Positions 1-8,307 of a stretch of DNA of 64,000 bases are shown here, in pieces. Origin of the DNA: Stenotrophomonas maltophilia (GTDB taxonomy: Bacteria; Pseudomonadota; Gammaproteobacteria; Xanthomonadales; Xanthomonadaceae). Every line of letters begins with the position of its first letter. Position 1 is the stretch's first letter. The notes beneath the pieces are model-generated. The model was not told the origin of the DNA. It saw nothing but the letters and a program-made list of their open reading frames with translations, and searched no databases. The stretch is taken from contig NZ_CP029773.1 in NCBI RefSeq assembly GCF_003205835.1, forward strand, positions 268,501 to 332,500, read 5' to 3'. The position numbers and the translations under genes were made by a program.

Positions 1-621
1 CACCGAGGACTGTTCGCGTGCACCGTGGCCGGTGCCCAGCGCTGGCGCCTGCGACTTGTTGGCGTAGCCCTCGATGCGGCTGGCGCTTGCGTCAGCGGCC
101 GCTTCGGCGGCCGGTGCCGGCGCAGGCAGGCCACGGCGCAGGATCGGCTGCGGATACCAGCGGCGCGCCTCCTCGAACACGGCCACGCCGACCACGCCGA
201 TGTTGTCCGGGCGGCCGGTGCGGCTGGCATAGCTGCCGCTGGGGCTGCTGAACACGAACTGCGCCACTTCGTCCTGGCTCTTGCGCCAGCCGGTGATGTC
301 GGCGCGCTGGCCGGGGTTGAGCACGTAGCCGGTCTGCGAAGGATCGGCATCTTCGCCGGAGATGGCGTTGACGCCGTCTACCGACAGCACCACCAGCACC
401 CGGCGCGGGCTGTCGTTGTACAGGCGCACGGCGTAGCGATGGCCGCGCTCGCCGGCCACCCAGCGTTGGCCCTGGGCCGGGTAGCTGCGCAGTTCGGTGC
501 CACGGTCGCGGTCGACCAGGGCCATGCGCACGGGGCCGCCTTCGTACACCGGCGGCGGGGGCGGGGCCGGGCGGAAACCGGCCAGGGGCAGGATCAGCAG
601 CAGGGGCAGCAGGCGTTTCAT
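1..621 (-). CDS. Exported hypothetical protein (C-terminus outside window)
   Basis: Reading leftwards from an ATG at 621, the frame stays open to the window edge, giving about 207 residues without a stop, so the gene is cut by the boundary. The start is supported by a GGAG seven bases upstream. The N-terminus (MKRLLPLLLILPLAGF, then a proline run) looks like a signal peptide; no lipobox cysteine is visible. The mature part contains RLYNDSPRRVLVVLSVDGVN and TGRPDNIGVVGVAVF, which recall a widespread family of small uncharacterised periplasmic proteins. I cannot assign a function. It is divergent from trpS. Confidence 0.7.
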   Translation of the reverse strand, partial: MKRLLPLLLILPLAGFRPAPPPPPVYEGGPVRMALVDRDRGTELRSYPAQGQRWVAGERGHRYAVRLYNDSPRRVLVVLSVDGVNAISGEDADPSQTGYVLNPGQRADITGWRKSQDEVAQFVFSSPSGSYASRTGRPDNIGVVGVAVFEEARRWYPQPILRRGLPAPAPAAEAAADASASRIEGYANKSQAPALGTGHGAREQSSV

Positions 622-729
622 CGGGCGTCTCCAGCGGGGTTGCGTGAATGAACGCACCGCAGGCCCTGACGGGGTTGGTGGCGTGCGAGGTAAACTGGCC
701 CCGTTCATCGAAGGTTACCCCACGCAGTC

Positions 730-2022
730 ATGACGACCCGAGTCCTTACCGGCATCACCCCCTCCGGCACGCCCCATCTGGGCAACTACGTTGGCGCCAT
801 CCGTCCGGCCATCGCGGCCAGCCGTGCGCCGGGGATCGAGAGCTTCTTCTTCCTGGCCGACCTGCACAGCCTGATCAAGTCGCAGGACCCGCAGCGCACC
901 CAGCGCGCGACCCTGGAGATCGCGGCCAGCTGGCTGGCCTGCGGCCTGGACCCGGAACACGTGTGGTTCTACCGCCAGAGCGACATCCGCGAGACCACCG
1001 AGCTGATGTGGTTCCTGACCGCCATCGCCAGCAAGGGCATCCTCAACCGCGCGCACGCCTACAAGGCGGCGGTGGACAAGAACCGCGAGGAAGGCGTGGA
1101 CGAGGATGCGGGCGTCAGCGCCGGCCTGTTCATGTACCCGGTGCTGATGGCCGCCGACATCCTGATCTTCAAGGCCAACCAGGTACCGGTGGGCCGTGAC
1201 CAGATCCAGCACATCGAGATGGCGCGCGATTTCGCGCAGCGCTTCAACCACGTGTACGGCAAGGAGTATTTCCCGCTGCCGGACGTGGTGATCGACGAGC
1301 AGGTGGCGACGCTGGCGGGCCTGGATGGCCGCAAGATGAGCAAGAGCTACCACAACACCATTCCGCTGTTCGTGCCGCGCGAGGAGCTGAAGAAGCTGGT
1401 GTTCTCGATCCTGACCGACTCGCGCGCACCGGGCGAGCCGAAGGACACCGAAGGCTCTGCGCTGTTCCAGATGTACCAGGCGTTCGCCACCCCGGAACAG
1501 ACCGCGGAGTTCGCGAAGGCGTTCGCCGCGGGCATCAGCTGGGGCGATGCCAAGCAGCAGCTGTTCGAGCGCATCGACAGCGAGCTGTCGCCGCTGCGCG
1601 AGCGCTACAACGCGCTGATGGCCGAGCCGGAGAAGATCGAAGCATTGCTCAAGCGCCGCGGCCAGCAGCTGCGCGAGCAGCTGGCGGCACCGCTGCTGGA
1701 CGAGCTGCGCCATGCGGTGGGCCTGCGCGACCTGTCCACTGCGGGCGACATCGCCAGCGAGGATGCCGGCGTGGCCCGCGTGGCACCGCCGCTGTTCAAG
1801 CAGTACCGCGAAAAGGATGGCCGTTTCTACTTCAAGCTGACCGCCGGTGACGGCACGCTGCTGATCCAGAGCGAAGGCTTCGATTCGCCGCGCGATGCGG
1901 GGCAGCTGATCGCGGTGATCAAGCAGGCCGAGCAGGGTGACCAGCTGCAGAGCGAGCTGTTCAAGCTGGACGCCGAGGTCGATGTCGTGCTGGCTGCCTT
2001 GGCCGTGCTGCGCGAAGCGTAA
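730..2022 (+). CDS. trpS: Tryptophan--tRNA ligase (long form)
   Basis: Cytoplasmic class I aminoacyl-tRNA synthetase that charges tRNA-Trp with tryptophan using ATP. The HIGH-type motif appears as PHLGN at residues 15-19 and a perfect KMSKS at about 202-206. At 430 residues it is roughly 100 longer than the E. coli enzyme. The extra C-terminal part, from about residue 330, contains FYFKLTAGDGTLLIQSEGF near residue 365, which resembles a YegP/DUF1508 repeat (inference). No strong Shine-Dalgarno precedes the ATG. It stands alone and is followed immediately by a GTAG-type repeat pair. Confidence 0.97.
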   Translation: MTTRVLTGITPSGTPHLGNYVGAIRPAIAASRAPGIESFFFLADLHSLIKSQDPQRTQRATLEIAASWLACGLDPEHVWFYRQSDIRETTELMWFLTAIASKGILNRAHAYKAAVDKNREEGVDEDAGVSAGLFMYPVLMAADILIFKANQVPVGRDQIQHIEMARDFAQRFNHVYGKEYFPLPDVVIDEQVATLAGLDGRKMSKSYHNTIPLFVPREELKKLVFSILTDSRAPGEPKDTEGSALFQMYQAFATPEQTAEFAKAFAAGISWGDAKQQLFERIDSELSPLRERYNALMAEPEKIEALLKRRGQQLREQLAAPLLDELRHAVGLRDLSTAGDIASEDAGVARVAPPLFKQYREKDGRFYFKLTAGDGTLLIQSEGFDSPRDAGQLIAVIKQAEQGDQLQSELFKLDAEVDVVLAALAVLREA

Positions 2023-2025
2023 GGG

Positions 2026-2098
2026 GTAGTGCCGGCCGCTGGCCGGCAACTGCACGTTCCCCAGGTTCTCGGAAATGCCGGCCAGCGGCCGGCACTAC
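2026..2098. repeat. SMAG-type GTAG palindrome pair
   Basis: Two facing copies of a short palindrome built on TGCCGGCC/GGCCGGCA. Each has GTAG at its outer end (2026-2029, and CTAC at 2095-2098), and about 25 bases separate them. The layout matches the SMAG elements of Stenotrophomonas, REP-like repeats that can fold into hairpins and often sit at gene 3' ends. Here it follows the trpS stop by three bases. Confidence 0.85.
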
Positions 2099-2159
2099 CA
2101 CGGCATTGACCCATGGCATGATGTCCACGCGCCTCCGGCGCGATGACATGGAGTCTGCG

Positions 2160-2462
2160 ATGGCCTGGTTGTCGCTGCTGCTGTTCCTGCCCTGGTTCCT
2201 GCTGCTGGGCAGCCTGTACTGGCTGTTCCCGCGCCAGCCGCGTACCGCGCGGCGGCGCCTGTTCGATGGCACCACCCTGGTATTGGCGTTCGCGCTGAGC
2301 ATCGTGTCGATGCTGTGGGGCTACCGCATCGGCGTGGTGCAGCCCGGCGCCGGCCCGATCTGGCCGCAGGTGCTGGCGGTGCTGTATGCCTACGGCGCGT
2401 TCCTGGCGGTGCTGGTGCTGGCATTGCTGCTGCGGCCGCGGTTCGCATTGCGCTCCGGCTGA
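2160..2462 (+). CDS. Small hydrophobic membrane protein
   Basis: A 100-residue protein with no family I recognise. It has about three hydrophobic segments: residues 2-20 (WLSLLLFLPWFLLLGSLYW), about 38-58, and about 68-92. These are separated by a basic stretch (RQPRTARRRL) that probably faces the cytoplasm. I chose the ATG at 2160 because GGAG at 2150-2153 is spaced six bases from it; in-frame ATGs at 2106 and 2148 lack such a site. It is flanked on both sides by SMAG-type repeat pairs, which isolates it from its neighbours. Confidence 0.7.
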   Translation: MAWLSLLLFLPWFLLLGSLYWLFPRQPRTARRRLFDGTTLVLAFALSIVSMLWGYRIGVVQPGAGPIWPQVLAVLYAYGAFLAVLVLALLLRPRFALRSG

Positions 2463-2465
2463 TCG

Positions 2466-2538
2466 GTAGTGCTGGCCGCTGGCCGGCACATGCATTCTTC
2501 TGGTTATCCCGAGGTTGCCGGCCAGCGGCCGGCACTAC
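2466..2538. repeat. SMAG-type GTAG palindrome pair
   Basis: A second facing pair of the GGCCGGC-stem repeat, with GTAG at 2466-2469 and CTAC at 2535-2538. It begins directly after the stop codon of the small membrane protein gene. The left copy carries a TGCTGGCC variant of the stem. Confidence 0.85.
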
Positions 2539-2618
2539 CCGACCAAAGCCGCATCGAACCCGGGCCGCCTGCGCGCCTACCATGGGGGTCTGTTCCCGAT
2601 CCTGCCAGGTGCGTGCCG

Positions 2619-3551
2619 ATGACCGCCGACCCCAGCATCCACACCATCGATACCGGCTTCCAGCGCCCGGATTTCGATGCGGCTTACCTGATCGTTGAAA
2701 ACGGCCGCGCTGCGTTCGTCGACTGCGGCACCGGCCTGTCGGTGCCGGCGATGCTGCAGGCGCTGGCGGATGCCGGCCTGGGCGCGGAGGCGGTGGACTG
2801 GCTGCTGCTCACCCACGTGCATCTGGATCATGCGGGCGGTGCAGGCCTGCTGATGCAGCAGTTGCCGAATGCGAAGGCGGTGCTGCACCCGCGCGGTGCA
2901 CCGCACATGATCGATCCGACCCGTCTGATTGCGGGTGCGACGGCGGTGTACGGCGCCGAAGAGATCGCGCGCAGCTATGGCCGCATCGAGGCGATTCCGG
3001 AGCACCGTGTGGTGGTGGCCGAAGACGGCCACCGCATCGACCTGGCCGGCCGCGAGCTGGTGCTGCTGCATACCCCGGGCCACGCGCTGCACCACTACTG
3101 CGTGTGGGATGCGCGCAGCCGCAGCTGGTTCACCGGCGATACGTTCGGCATCTCCTACCGCGAGCTGGACAGTGCGCAGGGCGCTTTCATCTTCCCGACC
3201 TCCTCGCCGGTGCAGTTCGATCCGGAGGCGATGAAGGCTTCGATCCGGCGCATGCTCGATTACGCGCCGCAGGCGATGTACCTGACCCACTATGGGCGCG
3301 TGCAGCAGGTTGAAAAGCTGGCCGAAGACCTGTTCGAGCAGATCGATGCGATGGCCGCCATCGGCCGCCAGTGCGACGGGCGACCGGACCGCCACCGCTG
3401 CCTGCTGGCCGCGCTGCAGGCGCTGTACCTGGAACGTGCACAGCTGCATGGCTGTGCGCTGGACGATGCCGCGGTGACTGCAGTGCTGGCGATGGACATC
3501 GAACTCAACGCGCAGGGCCTGGCGTGCTGGCTGGACCGCGTATCGCGCTGA
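2619..3551 (+). CDS. Metallo-beta-lactamase-fold hydrolase
   Basis: A 310-residue cytoplasmic protein of the metallo-beta-lactamase superfamily, probably using two metal ions to hydrolyse an unknown substrate. The signature HVHLDH is at residues 66-71. Further candidate metal ligands follow: the histidines of HTPGHALHHY, the aspartate of TGDTFG and the histidine of LTHYG. There is no signal peptide. The C-terminal 80 residues form a helical extension. I chose the ATG at 2619 because the family begins just before this point and upstream sequence overlaps a repeat. Family relatives include glyoxalase II-like and lactonase-like enzymes; specificity cannot be read here. Confidence 0.88.
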   Translation: MTADPSIHTIDTGFQRPDFDAAYLIVENGRAAFVDCGTGLSVPAMLQALADAGLGAEAVDWLLLTHVHLDHAGGAGLLMQQLPNAKAVLHPRGAPHMIDPTRLIAGATAVYGAEEIARSYGRIEAIPEHRVVVAEDGHRIDLAGRELVLLHTPGHALHHYCVWDARSRSWFTGDTFGISYRELDSAQGAFIFPTSSPVQFDPEAMKASIRRMLDYAPQAMYLTHYGRVQQVEKLAEDLFEQIDAMAAIGRQCDGRPDRHRCLLAALQALYLERAQLHGCALDDAAVTAVLAMDIELNAQGLACWLDRVSR

Positions 3552-3591
3552 CCTGGGCGCGCCCTGTCGGCGGGAATCCGGTGTGCCACTG

Positions 3592-3617
3592 GTAGATCCA
3601 CGCCATGCGTGGATGAC
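3592..3617. repeat. SMAG-type single palindrome (ATCCACGC stem)
   Basis: A lone GTAG-headed palindrome with arms ATCCACGC and GCGTGGAT. It is a different stem class from the GGCCGGC repeats nearby. It lies between the hydrolase gene and the M28 peptidase gene. Confidence 0.8.
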
Positions 3618-3700
3618 ATGGGCCCATGCTGCGCCGTGATGTCACGACCACGTTACACTCTGGTGACTTCCAAGCTAGCCGTGGTACTGCCGTGAATCCG

Positions 3701-5353
3701 ATGCGCGTGTTGCTGCTGTCGTCCTGCCTGTTCGTCGGTGGCCTGGCCCATGCGGCCAACGACCTGCCCGGCGGCGGCATCGATCCGCAGGCACTGTCGC
3801 GCCATGTGCGCGTGCTGGCGTCGGATGAATTCGAGGGCCGCGCGCCGGCCACCGAGGGCGAAGAGCGCACGGTGCAGTACCTGATCGAGCAGTTCCGCAG
3901 CTACGGCCTGCAGCCGGGTGGCGTGGACGGCAGCTGGGTGCAGCCGGTGCCGCTGGTGCGCGCGCAGCTGGACGGCGCGGCCAAGGCCAGCCTGTCGCTG
4001 AAGCAGGGCAAGCGCGCGCTGGCCAACGGCATGGACGTGACCCTGCAGAGCCTGCAGCCGCGCAAGCGCGTGCAGATCAAGGATGCGCCGCTGGTGTTCG
4101 TCGGCTACGGCATCGACGCGCCGGAGCGCCAGTGGAACGACTACAAGGACGTGGACCTGCACGGCAAGATCGCCGTCGTGCTGATCAACGACGCCGATTT
4201 CGAAGCCGATGCGCCGGGCGCGTTCGACGGCAAGGCGGTGACCTACTACGGCCGCTGGACCTACAAGTTCGAGGAAGCCGCACGCCGTGGCGCCGAGGGC
4301 GTGCTGATCGTGCACGAGACCGCACCGGCCGCCTATGGCTGGGCCACGGTGAAGAGCTCGGGCACTTCGCCGCTGTTCGACATCGAGCGCAGCCAGGCCG
4401 AGGCGATGGCGCAGCACACGCCGCTGCGTGGCTGGATGCAGCGCGAACTGGCCGAGGCGATCTTCGCCGACGCCGGCCTCGACTTCGATGCCGAGAAGCG
4501 CAAGGCGATGCGCGCCGACTTCCGCCCGGTGGCGCTGGACAATGCAAAGCTGAGCGTTGATTTCGCGCTCAAGCGCGAGCAGGTGGTGACCCGCAACGTG
4601 GTGGCCAAGCTGCCCGGTGGTGAACACGCCGACGAGGCCGTGATCTTCTCCGCGCACTGGGATGCCTTTGGTATCGGCCAGCCGGACGCCAAGGGTGACC
4701 GCATCCGCCGCGGTGCGATCGACAACGCCACCGGTGTGGCCACCGTGCTGGAACTGGGCCGCGTGTTCGCCGCCGGCCCGCAGCCGCAGCGCACGCTGTA
4801 CTTCGTGGCCCTGACCGCCGAAGAGAAGGGCCTGCTGGGTGCCAGCTACTACGCCGCGCACCCGCTGGCGCCGCTGGACAAGACCGCTGCAGTGCTGAAC
4901 ATCGAGATGTTCAGCCCGGATGGCGCGACCCGTGACATCGCCTCGTGGGGCAAGGGCCGGGTCTCGCTGGAGGGTGACCTGGAGCGCGTGGCCAAGGCCC
5001 GCGGCCGCAGCTACAGCCCGGACCCGAACCTGGAAGCCGGCTTCTTCTACCGTGCCGACCACTTCGCCTTCGCCCGCCTGGGCGTGCCGGCGATCACCAT
5101 CGGCCCGGGGCTGGACAAGCTGGACGGCGGCGTTGAAGCCGGCCGCGCGCTGCGCGAGAAGTACTTCGCTGACTGCTACCACCAGGCCTGCGATGCCTGG
5201 ACCCCGAGCTGGGACCCGAGCGGCCACGCCGCCGACACCCTGCTGGTCTACGACCTGGGCGCCGAGCTGGCCAACAGCCGCCGCTGGCCGACGTGGGAAA
5301 AGGAATCGGAGTTCCGCGGCGCGCGCGACAAGAGCGAAGCGGCCCGCCGTTGA
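3701..5353 (+). CDS. Exported M28-family metallo-aminopeptidase
   Basis: A 550-residue secreted zinc peptidase. MRVLLLSSCLFVGGLAHA is a clear signal peptide with cleavage expected after AHA. A PA-type insert lies around residues 100-260. The M28 catalytic domain follows, with HWD near residue 319, the aspartate of AIDNATG bridging the metals, the catalytic glutamates of TAEEKG and a late histidine in YRADHFAF. It probably removes N-terminal residues from peptides in the periplasm or outside the cell. A GTG at 3692 is an in-frame alternative start. It stands alone between repeats. Confidence 0.9.
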   Translation: MRVLLLSSCLFVGGLAHAANDLPGGGIDPQALSRHVRVLASDEFEGRAPATEGEERTVQYLIEQFRSYGLQPGGVDGSWVQPVPLVRAQLDGAAKASLSLKQGKRALANGMDVTLQSLQPRKRVQIKDAPLVFVGYGIDAPERQWNDYKDVDLHGKIAVVLINDADFEADAPGAFDGKAVTYYGRWTYKFEEAARRGAEGVLIVHETAPAAYGWATVKSSGTSPLFDIERSQAEAMAQHTPLRGWMQRELAEAIFADAGLDFDAEKRKAMRADFRPVALDNAKLSVDFALKREQVVTRNVVAKLPGGEHADEAVIFSAHWDAFGIGQPDAKGDRIRRGAIDNATGVATVLELGRVFAAGPQPQRTLYFVALTAEEKGLLGASYYAAHPLAPLDKTAAVLNIEMFSPDGATRDIASWGKGRVSLEGDLERVAKARGRSYSPDPNLEAGFFYRADHFAFARLGVPAITIGPGLDKLDGGVEAGRALREKYFADCYHQACDAWTPSWDPSGHAADTLLVYDLGAELANSRRWPTWEKESEFRGARDKSEAARR

Positions 5354-5354
5354 G

Positions 5355-5470
5355 GTAGTGCCGGCCGCTGGCCGGCAACTCCCTGCTCTTTCCGGAGGTT
5401 CATGAGGTTGCCGGCTAGCGGCCGGCACTACCGAAAGAGGTGGCGTTGCCGGCCAGCGGCCGGCACGCCC
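5355..5470. repeat. SMAG-type repeat cluster (pair plus a degenerate third copy)
   Basis: A facing pair with GTAG at 5355-5358 and CTAC at 5428-5431 is followed by a third GGCCGGC-stem copy at about 5445-5470, whose outer tetranucleotide has decayed to CGCC. It lies between convergent genes (M28 peptidase and a small membrane protein), where hairpins could act as a bidirectional terminator or mRNA 3' stabiliser (inference). Confidence 0.8.
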
Positions 5471-5479
5471 GGGTATTCG

Positions 5480-5833
5480 TCAGCGCCGGCGCAGCAGCGT
5501 CCACGCGCCCAAGCCACTGGCGGCGAGCGCTGCCAGATAGCACGCCACCATCGTGCGCAGTCCAACCGGCGACCCTGCATTGATGCCGCGATGCAGGCGC
5601 AGCTGCAGCGAGCTGTGGCCGCTGCCCAGGTCCACCGCCAGCTGCAGCGCCAGCGCGGCGCAGAACACCAGCAGGGCAATCCCGAATCCGATGCGCGGCC
5701 ACGCGGCCTGCGCGTTGGGGCGGCGCAGCAGCCAGGCCAATGCCGTGGCTGCGGCCAGCGTCGCCGCGATCCACATCAATGGCGTGGCGGGAGACGCAGC
5801 GGCCACCGGCAGTGCACCGGTGGCCGCGATCAT
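5480..5833 (-). CDS. Small integral membrane protein, unknown function
   Basis: A 117-residue hydrophobic protein with three or four predicted membrane segments (MWIAATLAAATALAWLL, IGFGIALLVFCAALALQLAV and a C-terminal LAALAASGLGAWTLL) and a C-terminal RRR anchor. I do not recognise a family. It starts ten bases after the stop of the upstream MHS transporter gene on the same strand and has no good ribosome-binding site of its own, so it is probably co-transcribed and possibly translationally coupled. A longer in-frame start at 5899 would overlap that gene and is less likely. Confidence 0.6.
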   Translation of the reverse strand: MIAATGALPVAAASPATPLMWIAATLAAATALAWLLRRPNAQAAWPRIGFGIALLVFCAALALQLAVDLGSGHSSLQLRLHRGINAGSPVGLRTMVACYLAALAASGLGAWTLLRRR

Positions 5834-5843
5834 GACAACGCGC

Positions 5844-7178
5844 TTACTTGCGGGTGCCGTCGAGCCAGTTCGGGCCCTTGTTGGTGAGGAAGAACACATA
5901 GACCACCAACGATACCGCGATCGTCGCGGTCACGTAGATGGCGAACCAGTCGACGTGGCCGGTCTTCAGCGCGCCCTGGTACAGCAGCGGGGCGGTGCCG
6001 CCGAACAGCGAGTTGGCCAGCGCGTAGCCCAGGCCCACGCCCAGTGCACGCACGTGAGTCGGGAACAGCTCGGCCTTCACGACGGCGTTGATGGAGGTGT
6101 AGCCGGTGAGGATGACGAACGCCAGCGCCAGGGTCAGGAACGCCAGGGTGGCGTCATGCTGGTGCGGCAGCTGGGTGATCAGGTACCAGCTGTACAGCAC
6201 GCCGCCGACGCCGAAGAACACCAGCAGGGTCTTGCGGCCGATGATGTCCGACAGCCAGCCACCGACCGGCTGCAGCACCATCAGGAACGCCAGCACGCCC
6301 AGGTTGATCAGGGTGCCGGTCATCGGGTCGTTGCCGGCGAAGGCGCTCTGGATCATCTTCGGGCCGTTCACCGAGTAGGTGTAGAAGGCCACGGTGCCGC
6401 CGGCGGTGATCAGGAAGCACAGCAGCAGCGGCCGCCACTGGTGCACGAACAGTTCGTACATCGAGCCGGACTTCTGTGCCTTGCCTTCGCGCGCGGCCTC
6501 GATGGACGACTCCGACAGCGACTCGTCCATGCCCCGGCGCAGCCAGAACACCACCACCGCGGCGATGCCGCCGATGCCGAAGGCAATGCGCCAGCCCCAC
6601 TCGGAGATTTCCGGCTTGCCCCAGAAGGTCAGCATCAGCAGCAGGGTCAGCTGGGCCAGCACATGGCCGCCGACCAGGGTGACGTAGTGGAAGGAGGACA
6701 GGAAGCCGCGGCGGCCGGGAATGGCGGCCTCGGACATGTAGGTGGCGCTGGCACCGTACTCGCCACCGGTGGCGAAGCCCTGCAGCAGGCGCGCGAACAG
6801 CAGGATGACCGCGGCCCAGATGCCGATGCTGGCGGCGGTGGGGGTGATGGCGATCAGGAACGAACACAGCGCCATCAGCGTGACCGAGACGGTCAGCGCC
6901 AGGCGGCGGCCATGGCGGTCGGCGAAGCGGCCGAAGAACCAGGCGCCGATCGGGCGCATCAGGAAGGTCGCCGCGAAGATCGCCCACACGTACATCGTGG
7001 AGTTCTTGTCATCGGGCGAGAAGAACTGCGATTCGAAGTACACGGCGAACACCGAGTACACGTAGACGTCGTACCACTCCACCAGGTTGCCGGCGGAGCC
7101 TTTGAGGGTGTTGGAGATCGACCGCCGCAGGGCGGCGCGGTCGTTCGCGGGGACAGCAGGTTGGGACGTGGTGCTCAT
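5844..7178 (-). CDS. MHS-family MFS symporter (alpha-ketoglutarate permease type)
   Basis: A 444-residue inner-membrane transporter of the metabolite:H+ symporter branch of the major facilitator superfamily, with about 12 membrane spans. Diagnostic features are the N-terminal NLVEWYDVYVYS, the A-loop motif GRFADRHGRR between spans 2 and 3, RLLQGFATGGEYG in span 4 and the second-half equivalent GWLSDIIGRKT. These closely recall KgtP/ProP-type permeases for dicarboxylates or compatible solutes; the exact substrate is not readable. I chose the ATG at 7178, since longer frames upstream have no transporter sequence. It is followed at once by a small membrane-protein gene. Confidence 0.9.
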   Translation of the reverse strand: MSTTSQPAVPANDRAALRRSISNTLKGSAGNLVEWYDVYVYSVFAVYFESQFFSPDDKNSTMYVWAIFAATFLMRPIGAWFFGRFADRHGRRLALTVSVTLMALCSFLIAITPTAASIGIWAAVILLFARLLQGFATGGEYGASATYMSEAAIPGRRGFLSSFHYVTLVGGHVLAQLTLLLMLTFWGKPEISEWGWRIAFGIGGIAAVVVFWLRRGMDESLSESSIEAAREGKAQKSGSMYELFVHQWRPLLLCFLITAGGTVAFYTYSVNGPKMIQSAFAGNDPMTGTLINLGVLAFLMVLQPVGGWLSDIIGRKTLLVFFGVGGVLYSWYLITQLPHQHDATLAFLTLALAFVILTGYTSINAVVKAELFPTHVRALGVGLGYALANSLFGGTAPLLYQGALKTGHVDWFAIYVTATIAVSLVVYVFFLTNKGPNWLDGTRK

Positions 7179-7401
7179 CTGGGTGGGAATCCTCGATGCG
7201 GCGCGTCCGTGCGCAGGGAAAACGGCGCCCGGCCTTGGGGCGGCGCGGCCGGGCAGCCCTCTTGGTACTGCATCGACCGTCAACACGGGGTAGCAGACCA
7301 GAGCAGGGTGCATGGATGGATGACAGCGTGCCACCGTATGGGGTCCCGGACCATACTCAAAACGTCCTAGAATCCGCCTTCCCCCGGCTCCCTGGTGTGT
7401 C

Positions 7402-8307
7402 ATGTCGGCTCCCCCCTCTTCGTCTGCGGCTGCCCCCCGGGGTGGCCTTGTCGCGCTGGCACTGCTGCTGGTCTACGTGGTCTGGGGTTCGACCTACCTG
7501 GGCATCGCCAAGGCCCTGCACGGCGGCGCACTGCCGCTGACGATGGTCTCCGGCAGCCGCTTCATCATTGCCGGCGGCCTGATGTTCCTTGCGCTGCGCC
7601 TGTTCTGGAAGCTGCCGAACCCGACCCTGCGGCAATGGCGCAACCTGGTCATCATGGGCGTGACCATGCTGGTGCTGGGCAACGGCATGGTGGTCCTGGC
7701 CGAACGCGAGGTGTCCTCGGGCCTGGCCGCCACTGCGGTGGCCTCGGTGCCGCTGTGGATGGCGCTGTTCTCGGCGCTGCGCGGCCAGCACGCCAGCAAG
7801 GGCGAATGGCTGGGCATCGCCATCGGTTTCCTGGGCGTGGTCTGGCTCAACGCCGGCAGCAGCCTGACGGCCTCGCCGACCGGGCTGGTGCTGCTGCTGA
7901 TCGCGCCGATCGGCTGGGCCTTCGGTTCGGTGTGGGCGCGTGGGCTGGACCTGCCGGGCCCGTTCATGACCGCTGCCGGGCAGATGGTCTGCGGTGGCGT
8001 GCTGCTGGTGCTGATCGGCCTGGCGGTAGGCGAGCGCCCGACCACGCTGCCCGATACCGGTGGCCTGCTGGCGATGGCCTACCTGTGCGTGTTCGGCTCC
8101 ATCGTCGCGTTCACCGCCTACGTGTGGCTGCTGCAGAACGTGCGCCCCGCGCTGGCGGGCAGCTACGCGTACGTCAATCCGGTGATCGCGGTGCTGCTGG
8201 GCGCACTGCTCAACGGTGAGCGGTTCGGCTGGCGCGACCTGTTGGCGATGGTGGTGATTCTTCTGGGTGTGGTGGTGCTGACGATGGCAAGGACAAGAAA
8301 GAAATGA
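7402..8307 (+). CDS. EamA-family transporter (YedA-like)
   Basis: A 301-residue inner-membrane protein with ten predicted membrane helices arranged as two EamA repeats, in the drug/metabolite transporter superfamily. The motif VYVVWGSTYLGIAKAL near residues 24-39 is typical of the YedA-like branch; the second repeat contains AFTAYVWLLQNV and YAYVNPVIAVLLG. It probably exports a small metabolite. Its stop overlaps the start of the next EamA gene in an ATGA junction, so the two are translated from one mRNA. Confidence 0.85.
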   Translation: MSAPPSSSAAAPRGGLVALALLLVYVVWGSTYLGIAKALHGGALPLTMVSGSRFIIAGGLMFLALRLFWKLPNPTLRQWRNLVIMGVTMLVLGNGMVVLAEREVSSGLAATAVASVPLWMALFSALRGQHASKGEWLGIAIGFLGVVWLNAGSSLTASPTGLVLLLIAPIGWAFGSVWARGLDLPGPFMTAAGQMVCGGVLLVLIGLAVGERPTTLPDTGGLLAMAYLCVFGSIVAFTAYVWLLQNVRPALAGSYAYVNPVIAVLLGALLNGERFGWRDLLAMVVILLGVVVLTMARTRKK

